Part shown: positions 25,247 through 32,265 of the stretch, piece by piece
How the letters are laid out: each line of letters opens with the position of its first letter
Position numbering within the stretch: position 1 is the first letter of the stretch
Assembly (NCBI GenBank): GCA_963842835.1
Contig: CAWJIB010000010.1
Location: 143,018-207,017 of the forward strand
Origin: Roseiarcus sp963842835
Lineage (GTDB): Bacteria; Pseudomonadota; Alphaproteobacteria; Rhizobiales; Beijerinckiaceae
Length of the DNA: 64,000 nucleotides
Reading direction: 5' to 3'
The notes under the pieces: model-generated
The model's input: only the letters and a program-made list of their open reading frames with translations
Databases searched by the model: none
What the model was told of the DNA's origin: nothing
Made by a program: the position numbers and the translations under genes

Positions 25247-26269
25247 ATGTCCAAGACGCCCCACCCTGCCCCCGCGCCCCGCCTCGATCTCGTCCACCGC
25301 CCCCGCCGCAATCGCAAGGCCGAGTGGGCGCGCCGGCTCGTCGCCGAGAACGTGCTGACGACCGGCGACCTGATCTGGCCGCTGTTCCTGATCGAGGGCC
25401 ATAAGACGCGCGTTCCCGTCGCAGCGATGCCGGGCGCCGAGCGCCTCAGCGTCGACGAAGCGGTTCGCGAGGCCGAGCGCGCGGTCAAGCTCGACATTCC
25501 TGCGATCGCGTTCTTTCCCTATACGGAAGCGAGCCTCAAGGACGAGCACGGCAGCGAGGCGTTCAACGAGCAAAATCTCGTGTGCAAGGCGTGCCGCGCG
25601 ATCAAGAAAGAGTTTCCCGGCCTCGGCCTCGTCACCGACGTCGCGCTCGATCCCTACACCAGCCACGGCCACGACGGCCTGATGGCGGGCGAAACGATCC
25701 TCAACGACGAGAGCGTCGCCGCGCTGGTGCGCCAGGCGCTCAACCAGGCGGGCGCCGGCGCCGACGTCATCGCGCCCTCGGACATGATGGACGGGCGCGT
25801 CGGCGCCATCCGCGCGGCGCTCGACGCCGAGGGCTTCATCGACGTCCAGATCATGGCCTACGCCGCCAAATACGCCTCGGCCTTCTACGGCCCGTTCCGC
25901 GACGCGGTCGGCTCGGCGGGCGCGCTCAAGGGCGACAAGCGCACCTATCAGATGGACCCCGCCAATTCCAACGAGGCGTTGCGCGAGGTGGAGTTCGACC
26001 TCGCCGAGGGCGCCGACATGGTGATGGTCAAGCCGGGCATGCCCTATCTCGACATCGTCCGCCGCGTGAAGGACGCGTTCGGCGCGCCGACCTTCGCCTA
26101 TCAGGTCAGCGGCGAATATTCGATGATCATGGCCGCCGCCGAGAACGGCTGGCTCGACGGCGACAAGGCGATGATGGAAAGCCTGATGGCGTTCAAGCGC
26201 GCCGGCGCCGACGGCGTGCTGACCTATTTCGCGCCGAGGGCGGCCGAGAAGCTCAGGGCGCGAACCTGA
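25247..26269 (+). CDS. hemB: Porphobilinogen synthase (delta-aminolevulinic acid dehydratase)
   Basis: HemB condenses two 5-aminolevulinate molecules to porphobilinogen in heme and cobalamin synthesis. The 340-residue product has both active-site lysines, in MAYAAKYASAFYGPF and VMVKPGMPYLDIV. The metal site reads TDVALDPYTSHGHDG, with Ala/Asp/Asp in place of the three Cys of zinc enzymes, so it should be a magnesium-type enzyme, as in many Alphaproteobacteria. ATG 25247 has AAGGAG eight bases upstream. Heme demand fits the several c-type cytochromes and ctaA in the window, but no shared operon is seen. Confidence 0.96.
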   Translation: MSKTPHPAPAPRLDLVHRPRRNRKAEWARRLVAENVLTTGDLIWPLFLIEGHKTRVPVAAMPGAERLSVDEAVREAERAVKLDIPAIAFFPYTEASLKDEHGSEAFNEQNLVCKACRAIKKEFPGLGLVTDVALDPYTSHGHDGLMAGETILNDESVAALVRQALNQAGAGADVIAPSDMMDGRVGAIRAALDAEGFIDVQIMAYAAKYASAFYGPFRDAVGSAGALKGDKRTYQMDPANSNEALREVEFDLAEGADMVMVKPGMPYLDIVRRVKDAFGAPTFAYQVSGEYSMIMAAAENGWLDGDKAMMESLMAFKRAGADGVLTYFAPRAAEKLRART

Positions 26270-26339
26270 GCGCTCGACGCCCGGGGAAAATCGCCGCCGC
26301 CGACACGCACGATATGGCGAAGATCGGGCGCGCGTGACC

Positions 26340-26668
26340 GGAAATCGCCCAAGCGCCGGGAGGAAGGCGTCGTCGATGAAAAGACCGGAACAGCCGGAAT
26401 CCGTGAGCCAGAAGGCTATTTCCGGCGGGGCGAGCCGCGTGTCGATGGGAACGAAGACGAACCCGCCCCAGGCCATGGCGAAAAAATATTCGCGATAGCG
26501 GTCCGAATTGAGCGACAGCATGCCGATGCGATCGCCCGGCTGGTAGCCGAGCGCTGCGAGCGCGCCCGCCAAAGCCGCGACGCGCCCCTCGAATTCGCGC
26601 CAGGTTCTGACGCGCCCCTCGAATTCCGTCGCGATGCACTGGGCGCGCGCCTGAACGGCGCGCCGCAA
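26340..26668 (-). pseudogene. Truncated AMP-dependent acyl-CoA ligase, N-terminal fragment
   Basis: About 105 residues match the N-terminus of fatty acyl-CoA ligases: RTWREFEGRVAALAGALAAL, GYQPGDRIGMLSLNSDRYRE and GGFVFVPIDTRLAPPEIAFW. Similarity ends near FIDDAFLPALGRFP at about 26340; the AMP-binding P-loop and all later motifs are absent. The frame runs on without family resemblance into the antisense of hemB. The start is also lost: a good GGGGAGGGG site is followed by GTAGTCCAG with no start codon, and the only nearby start is TTG 26668. I treat it as a gene remnant. Confidence 0.7.
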
Positions 26669-26896
26669 GAACTGCGTGATCTGGACTACGTCCCCTCCCC
26701 TACGGCCTGACCGCCGCTTCTCGCCTTCTGCACGACCGTCCGTAGGCCGAGCGCGTCGCGAGTGTCATGGCGCTTCGAGCGGGCGCATGTGACAAGCCGA
26801 AATGACAATGCGGCTTGCGCGGCGATCTCGCGACGCCGCGCGCGGGCGCGGGCGCCGCCGTGATCGCCGCAACGGCGCCTCCCCTATCGGCGAAAT

Positions 26897-27259
26897 TCAC
26901 GGTTTCTTGCGCAAACTCAAGAGGTAGGCCGCTACTTGCCTGATTTGAGAGTCGAGCAACCGGGGGTTCGGCATGCCGCTCTTCGCGCCGACGCTCCGAT
27001 GCGTCGTATTGAGAAATACTCGCAAGGAGTCGGCGCTGATGTCGGAACCCTGAGCGATCAATTCGAACGACCGCGCCGGCGGCCGTAGGAAGGGCGGAGT
27101 TTCCTGATCGCTCGCGGCGAGGTGACAATAGGCGCAAATCTCGAGCGCGAGGCGACGGCCTTCCTGGACGTCGGCGGACGCGCCCGCCTCCTCGGCGCAA
27201 GCCGAACCCATGACAAAGCCGAGAGCGACGAGCCAAGCCGAGGCAATTCGCATTTCCAT
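26897..27259 (-). CDS. Small monoheme cytochrome c, periplasmic
   Basis: A 120-residue protein with a signal peptide (RIASAWLVALGFVMGSACA) and one heme site CAYCH at about residue 44. Downstream, SGMPNPRLLDSQIRQVAAYLLSLR fits the C-terminal helix of class I cytochromes, with Met as a probable sixth ligand. GGGAG lies seven bases before ATG 27259. It is divergent from the LivH-type gene and has no oxidase or dehydrogenase gene beside it, so its partner is unknown. Confidence 0.8.
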   Translation of the reverse strand: MEMRIASAWLVALGFVMGSACAEEAGASADVQEGRRLALEICAYCHLAASDQETPPFLRPPARSFELIAQGSDISADSLRVFLNTTHRSVGAKSGMPNPRLLDSQIRQVAAYLLSLRKKP

Positions 27260-27583
27260 TGGCAATCTCCCACCGAGCCGCGCTTTCGGAACGCCGCATA
27301 AATCGCCGATCCGCGCTTCGGGCGGCCGCCTATTTCGTCGCCGCGCCCGCCGCCGCGCAAAAGCGGCGTCAACAATAAGCCTCTCCGTCGCGCTATTCCA
27401 TGACCGCGCTATGGTCGACGGCTGCGGGCGTCGCGCGCATCAGGCCTCGCCAGAAAGGAGACGCGCCAAACGAGCGCTTGGATCGTGCGCGGGCGTTCGA
27501 GCCTGCGCCGAGCGTCTGCATCCCCTCGCGGCGCGCCGCGAGAGCGCCTTTCCTTCCGCCTCCACCTGCGCAACTCTACGCCG
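27260..27583. other. Intergenic region between cytochrome c and LivH-type genes
   Basis: About 324 bases separate two divergent genes. Frames here are open but have codon use unlike the neighbours. It should hold both promoters. A stretch of slightly lower GC lies at about 27370-27410. Nothing else is supported. Confidence 0.4.
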
Positions 27584-28894
27584 GTGATCCGCCGCCTCGC
27601 CTTCGTCGCAATTTGTCTTGCGCTCGCCGCCTGCGCGACCCTCGTCGAAACCGACCAGGCGCGTCTGTGCCGCATGGCGCTGCCGGCGCTGGCGCCGCCC
27701 GACGCGATCGTCACGATCCTGCAGCAGCGCGAATTCCCGGACGGGCGCGGCCTGCGCGTCGATTATCGCCTGAGCGGCCTCGGCGCGCCGGCGCAGACGC
27801 GTTTCGCGGAATGCCGCTTCAAGTCGCCGGGGCGTCCGATACACTCGGAGGATCTCGTCGCTCTGAGAACCGACGACGGGCCGCTTTCGTCGGTCCGGCT
27901 CGCCATCCTTATTCGCTACTGGCTGGCGACGCCCGAAGCGCGCGCCGCCGATCCGGCACCGCTCGGCGACGTCGGGGCCCTGCCCGTCGTGCCGCCCGCC
28001 CTCGCCTATGCGTTGCAGCAGACGATCAACGGCCTGCCCCTGGCGGCGGTCTACGCGCTGCTCGCGGCCGCCTATTCGCTGGTCTACGGACTCGTCGGGC
28101 GCATCAACCTCGCCTTCGGAGAAATCGCGGCGGCGGGCGGCTATGCGGCGGCGTTCGGCGCCATCCTCGCCGCGACGCAAGCGCCCGCGACGATCCTCGC
28201 CGTGGCCCTCACCTTCGGCGCCGCCGCCGCGGCGTTCTGGGGCGTCGCATCGAGCCGCTGGGTCTTTCAGCCGCTGCATCGCGCGAGCGGCCAACAGGCG
28301 CTGATCGCATCGATCGGCCTCGCGCTGTTCGTGCAGGAATTCCTGCGCCTGACGCAAGGCGATCGGCCGAATTGGGTCAGCCCGATCCTCAACGCGCCCT
28401 TCGGCGTCGCGCGCTCCGGCGATTTCATCGTCACGACGGCGCCGAACGCGCTGCTCGCCGGGGCTTTCGCGCTGCTCGCCGGCCTCGCGCTGGTCCTTCT
28501 CATGGGCCGGACCCGCTTCGGGCGGCGCTGGCGCGCCTATGCCGACGATCCCCTCGGCGCCCGGCTGTTCGGCGTCAGCCCGCGCGCGATCTTCGCCCAG
28601 ACGTTCGCGCTGGCGAGCGCCTTCGCCGGCCTCGCCGGCTATGTCATGACGATGTATTACGGATCGGTCGGCTACGGCGCCGCGACGGCGCTCGGGCTGA
28701 AGGCGTTGATCGCCGCCATTCTCGGCGGCGTCGGCTCGATCCCCGGCGCCTTCCTCGGCGGCTTCGTCGTCGGCGCTTTCGAGGCGGTCTGGTCGACGTA
28801 TTTCGCCGTCGATTATCGCGACGTCGCGGTGTTCAGCCTGCTCGCGATCGTCCTCGTGCTGCGGCCGGGCGGCATCCTGGGCGTGCGCTCTTGA
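27584..28894 (+). CDS. LivH-type branched-chain amino acid ABC permease with lipoprotein-like N-terminus
   Basis: The C-terminal 290 residues form a LivH-like inner-membrane permease: LPLAAVYALLAAAYSLVYGL, the EAA-like GRINLAFGEIAAAGGYAAA, then FGRRWRAYADDPLGARLFGV and KALIAAILGGVGSIPGAFLG. The first 130 or so residues are extra. They start with FVAICLALAACATL, which resembles a lipobox (A-A-C), and continue as a soluble segment with two more Cys (RLCRMALPAL and AECRFKSPGR). GTG 27584 is the best start but has a weak ribosome-binding site. No LivM, LivG, LivF or binding protein is adjacent. Substrate unknown. Confidence 0.8.
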   Translation: MIRRLAFVAICLALAACATLVETDQARLCRMALPALAPPDAIVTILQQREFPDGRGLRVDYRLSGLGAPAQTRFAECRFKSPGRPIHSEDLVALRTDDGPLSSVRLAILIRYWLATPEARAADPAPLGDVGALPVVPPALAYALQQTINGLPLAAVYALLAAAYSLVYGLVGRINLAFGEIAAAGGYAAAFGAILAATQAPATILAVALTFGAAAAAFWGVASSRWVFQPLHRASGQQALIASIGLALFVQEFLRLTQGDRPNWVSPILNAPFGVARSGDFIVTTAPNALLAGAFALLAGLALVLLMGRTRFGRRWRAYADDPLGARLFGVSPRAIFAQTFALASAFAGLAGYVMTMYYGSVGYGAATALGLKALIAAILGGVGSIPGAFLGGFVVGAFEAVWSTYFAVDYRDVAVFSLLAIVLVLRPGGILGVRS

Positions 28895-28960
28895 CTCGTC
28901 CGAGCGCGCCCACCACATCGTCGAGGCCGAGTTTGCGAAGGCGCTTCGAGGAGGCCCGCG

Positions 28961-29398
28961 ATGACCAACGTTTTGAGCGCCCCGGCGCTGCGCGGCGACG
29001 CCTTTTCAGGCGTGCGCACGCGCCGCATCCTCGCGCTCGCGCTGGACCTCGTCCTCGTCTCCGTGCTCGCGGCGCTGACTTGGCTCGCGCTGTTGATCCT
29101 GACGCTGGGGCTGTCGTTGTTCTTCCTGCCGCCCTTGTTCCCGCTCGTTGCGTTCTTCTACAATGGCCTAACCGTCTCCGGCGCGAAAATGGCGACGCCG
29201 GGCATGCGCGCGATGGGCCTGGAGATGCGCATGCACGACACCGGCGCGCGCGTTCCCTTCGTCAACGCCGCCGCGCACGCTTTGTTTTTCTATCTCAGCT
29301 GGTTTTTCCCGCCGGTTTTCCTCGTTTCCCTGATCAATTCCCGGAAACGCTGCCTGCACGACATCCTCGCCGACGTTACGGTCGTCCGCCGGATGTAA
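28961..29398 (+). CDS. RDD family membrane protein
   Basis: A 145-residue protein with the RDD layout. The Arg and Asp of helix 1 are in RRILALALDLVLVSVLAAL; the long central hydrophobic helix follows (LLILTLGLSLFFLPPLFPLV). The conserved KMATPGMRAMGLEMR and the C-terminal RKRCLHDILADVTVVRR complete the fold. RDD proteins are small membrane proteins, some linked to ion transport; the role here is unknown. GAGGAGG precedes the ATG. It lies between the LivH-type gene and bpt on the same strand. Confidence 0.9.
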   Translation: MTNVLSAPALRGDAFSGVRTRRILALALDLVLVSVLAALTWLALLILTLGLSLFFLPPLFPLVAFFYNGLTVSGAKMATPGMRAMGLEMRMHDTGARVPFVNAAAHALFFYLSWFFPPVFLVSLINSRKRCLHDILADVTVVRRM

Positions 29399-29492
29399 TT
29401 TTCTGCGGGAATTTTTGCGCGCGGCCATTCCCGTCGGCCGCGATCCGTTTTAGCCTTGCGTTATCTTGCGACGCCTCGAGGAGTGCGAAAGC

Positions 29493-30245
29493 GTGACGCG
29501 GGAATTGCGGGACGCCCCCCAGTTCTATCTGACAGCCCCCTCCCCATGCCCCTATCTGCCGGGCATGCTGGAGCGCAAGGTGTTCACCCATCTCGTCGGC
29601 AAGCGCGCGATCGGGCTCAACGACACGCTGACCCAGACCGGGTTCCGCCGCTCGCAGACGATCGCCTACCGCCCGGCCTGCGAGAATTGCCGCGGCTGCG
29701 TTTCCGTCCGGGTTCTCGTCGACGACTTCCAGCCGAGCGCGAGCCAGCGCCGCCTCCTGCGCGCCAACGCCGACCTCGTGGGAGAGGCGGCGCCGGCCAA
29801 ACCAACCGGCGAGCAATATGCGCTCTTTCGCGCCTACCTCGATTCCCGCCATCCCGACGGCGGCATGGCCGATATGTCGATGCTCGATTACTCCATGATG
29901 GTCGAGGACAGCCACATCGACACCCTGCTCACCGAATATCGCCAGCGCGGCGTCGGCTCGTTCATCGCCGGGCGCGGCGAGGGAGAACTGCTCGGCGCCT
30001 GCCTCACCGACCGGCTCGCCGACGGGCTTTCGCTGGTCTATTCGTTTTATGCCCCGCAGGAGTCGCGCCGCTCGCTCGGCGCCTTCATGATCCTTGACCA
30101 TATCGAAAAGGCGCGCCGCCTGGGCCTGCCGCACGTCTATCTCGGCTATTGGGTCGAGGGGTCGAAGAAAATGGCCTACAAGGCCGCCTATCTCCCACAG
30201 GAGCGGCTTGGCCTGAACGGCTGGGTGCGCGTGGAGCGAGGGTGA
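29493..30245 (+). CDS. bpt: Aspartate/glutamate leucyltransferase (arginyltransferase family, Bpt)
   Basis: Bpt moves leucine from Leu-tRNA to N-terminal Asp or Glu of proteins, marking them for ClpAP under the N-end rule. The 250-residue protein has the ATE-family N-terminus: FYLTAPSPCPYLPG, the Cys cluster RPACENCRGCVSVRVLVDDF, and the GNAT-like C-terminal part LGAFMILDHIEKARRLGLPH with YWVEGSKKMAYKA. Start GTG 29493 has GAGGAG nine bases upstream, better than TTG 29466. It converges on the sdaA gene with 45 bases between. Confidence 0.92.
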   Translation: MTRELRDAPQFYLTAPSPCPYLPGMLERKVFTHLVGKRAIGLNDTLTQTGFRRSQTIAYRPACENCRGCVSVRVLVDDFQPSASQRRLLRANADLVGEAAPAKPTGEQYALFRAYLDSRHPDGGMADMSMLDYSMMVEDSHIDTLLTEYRQRGVGSFIAGRGEGELLGACLTDRLADGLSLVYSFYAPQESRRSLGAFMILDHIEKARRLGLPHVYLGYWVEGSKKMAYKAAYLPQERLGLNGWVRVERG

Positions 30246-30290
30246 GGCCGCGCGCCCCTTCTCCCCTTGCGGGGGAAGCGGGCGCTCGGC

Positions 30291-31693
30291 TCAACACTCG
30301 ACGAAATTCACCGCGAGCCCGCCGAGCGAAGTCTCCTTGTATTTCGACTGCATGTCGGCGCCGGTCTGGCGCATCGTCGCGATGACGCTGTCGAGCGAGA
30401 CCTTGTGGCGCCCGTCCCCGTGCAGCGCCAGCGAAGCAGCGGCGACGGCCTTGACCGCGCCGAAGGCGTTGCGCTCGATGCAGGGAATTTGCACCAGGCC
30501 GCCGACAGGATCGCAGGTCATGCCGAGGTGATGCTCCATCGCGATTTCGGCGGCGTTCTCGATTTGCGCGTTCGAGCCGCCCAGGGCGGCGCAGAGCCCC
30601 GCGGCCGCCATCGACGAGGCGACGCCGACTTCGCCCTGGCAGCCGACCTCGGCGCCCGAAATCGAAGCATTCATCTTGAACAGCGCCCCGATCGCCGTCG
30701 CCGTCAGAATGATCGTCCTCAGGCCATCGGGCGTCGCGCCCGCGCAATGGTCGCGATAATAGCGCAGGACTGCGGGATGACTCCCGCCGCGCCGTTGGTC
30801 GGCGCCGTGACGACGCGTCCGCCGGCGGCGTTCTCTTCGTTGACCGCCATCGCGTAGGCGCTGATGTAGTCCATGATTTCATGCGCGGCGCGCGCGTTGC
30901 GCCCGGCGTTGGCGATCAGATGACCGAAAATCGCCTTGGCGCGCCGCGCGACCTTCAGTCTGCCGGGCAGAAGCCCCTCGCGCGCGAGGCCGCGATCGAT
31001 CGAGGCGAACATCGCGCCGATCACCGCATCGAGATGCGCGTCGATCTCGCGACCCGTGCGCGTCGCCGTCTCGTTGGCGCGCACCAATTCGCCGATTTCG
31101 AGGCCGCTCTCCTCGGCGCGGGCGAGCAATTCGGCGGCGTTGCGGAATGGATAGGGAAACGCGGCGCCCGTCGTGTCCGCCGCCGGCTCCTCATCCTCGC
31201 GAACGATGAATCCGCCGCCGACCGACAGCCACGTCTCCTCGCTCAGAACCGCTCCGTCCGCGGCGCGCGCGCAAAACGCGAGCGTGTTGGGATGGCGCTT
31301 GGGCGGCGTGACGTAGTCGAAGCGAATGTCGCTCTGGGGATCGAAACGAATGGCGCGCCGCCCGCAGAGCATGATCGACTTGCGCGCATCGACGTCGGCG
31401 ACGAGCGCCTCGGCGCGGTCGGGATCGATCGTTTCTGGCCTTTCTCCGCTGAGGCCGAGGATCACGGCCTTGTCCGTCGCGTGGCCTTTGCCGGTGAAAG
31501 CGAGCGAGCCGAACAGCGTGACGACGACGCTGCCGACGCGCTCGATCGCCCCGCTTTGCGCGAGGCCGTCGGCGAAAGCCGCTGCCGCCTTCATCGGCCC
31601 GACGGTGTGCGAAGACGAGGGCCCGATGCCGACCTTGAAGAGTTCGTAAACCCGGATCAGGCGCCGCTCCCCTGTCTCTATCGTCCTCAGCAC
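30291..31693 (-). pseudogene. sdaA: L-serine ammonia-lyase SdaA, interrupted by one frameshift
   Basis: An Fe-S L-serine dehydratase that turns serine into pyruvate and ammonia. The first part has YELFKVGIGPSSSHTVGPMK and [13 protein letters not shown]; the second has [38 protein letters not shown] and [19 protein letters not shown]. The cluster-binding cysteines fall in both parts. Near 30770 one base is missing: the first frame stops at 30719, while the other frame reads [20 protein letters not shown] and joins smoothly. Restored length is about 467 residues, normal for the family. Start GTG 31693 overlaps the soxG stop by seven bases, so it belongs to the sarcosine operon. Confidence 0.85.
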
Positions 31694-32265
31694 AGCTCCT
31701 GATCGCGCGCCGACGCATCGAGGACGGCGGCGACATAGGGAGCGAACGAGCGTCCGGTCTCGACGCGGAAGCGCTCCGCTTCACGGCGCCAAAGCACGAT
31801 CTCGGCCTTCAGCAGAAGCGTACGCGCGACCATGCCGACGGGAAACGCCGCGAGATCGAGATCGAGCGGCGCACCCGCATTGATGAGCCGCGCCGCGCCG
31901 GCGCCGCTGACCTCGATCGCGCATTGCCGATGCGAGACGTCGACGAGGGCGTGCGGAACGCCCGCCAACGCCGCCTCGAGCTTCGCGCCGAGCCCCGGCT
32001 CCGGATCCTCGGCGATCAGCAGCCATTCGTCCGGGCCCATCCACAGCGCGGCGCGCGGTCCCTCGACAGCGGCGCGCAGCGGCTGCAAGGGCGGCGGCGC
32101 CCCGAACGCGGTGCCGACCGGGCCCGCGACATCCGGTGCGCCGCGCAAGATCCAGCGCGTCGCGAAGGGCGCGGCGACGGCCTTGACCTTGGCGTTGTCG
32201 GGCAAGGCGCGCCCTTGGAGAACCGAGCGGCGCTCGGCTTGCGGCGGCGAAGCTTCAGGCGTCAA
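31687..32265 (-). CDS. soxG: Sarcosine oxidase gamma subunit
   Basis: A 192-residue SoxG-type subunit. It has the folate-transferase-like core WRREAERFRVETGRSFAPYV at the C-terminus, with PRAALWMGPDEWLLIAED and LVDVSHRQCAIEVSGAGA in the middle, the standard SoxG signatures. It structurally supports the alpha subunit in heterotetrameric sarcosine oxidase. The start appears to be TTG 32265, inside the end of soxA (11-base overlap), with GGAAGG eight bases before it. It overlaps sdaA at its end. The soxA-soxG-sdaA coupling is tight. Confidence 0.88.
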   Translation of the reverse strand: MTPEASPPQAERRSVLQGRALPDNAKVKAVAAPFATRWILRGAPDVAGPVGTAFGAPPPLQPLRAAVEGPRAALWMGPDEWLLIAEDPEPGLGAKLEAALAGVPHALVDVSHRQCAIEVSGAGAARLINAGAPLDLDLAAFPVGMVARTLLLKAEIVLWRREAERFRVETGRSFAPYVAAVLDASARDQELC

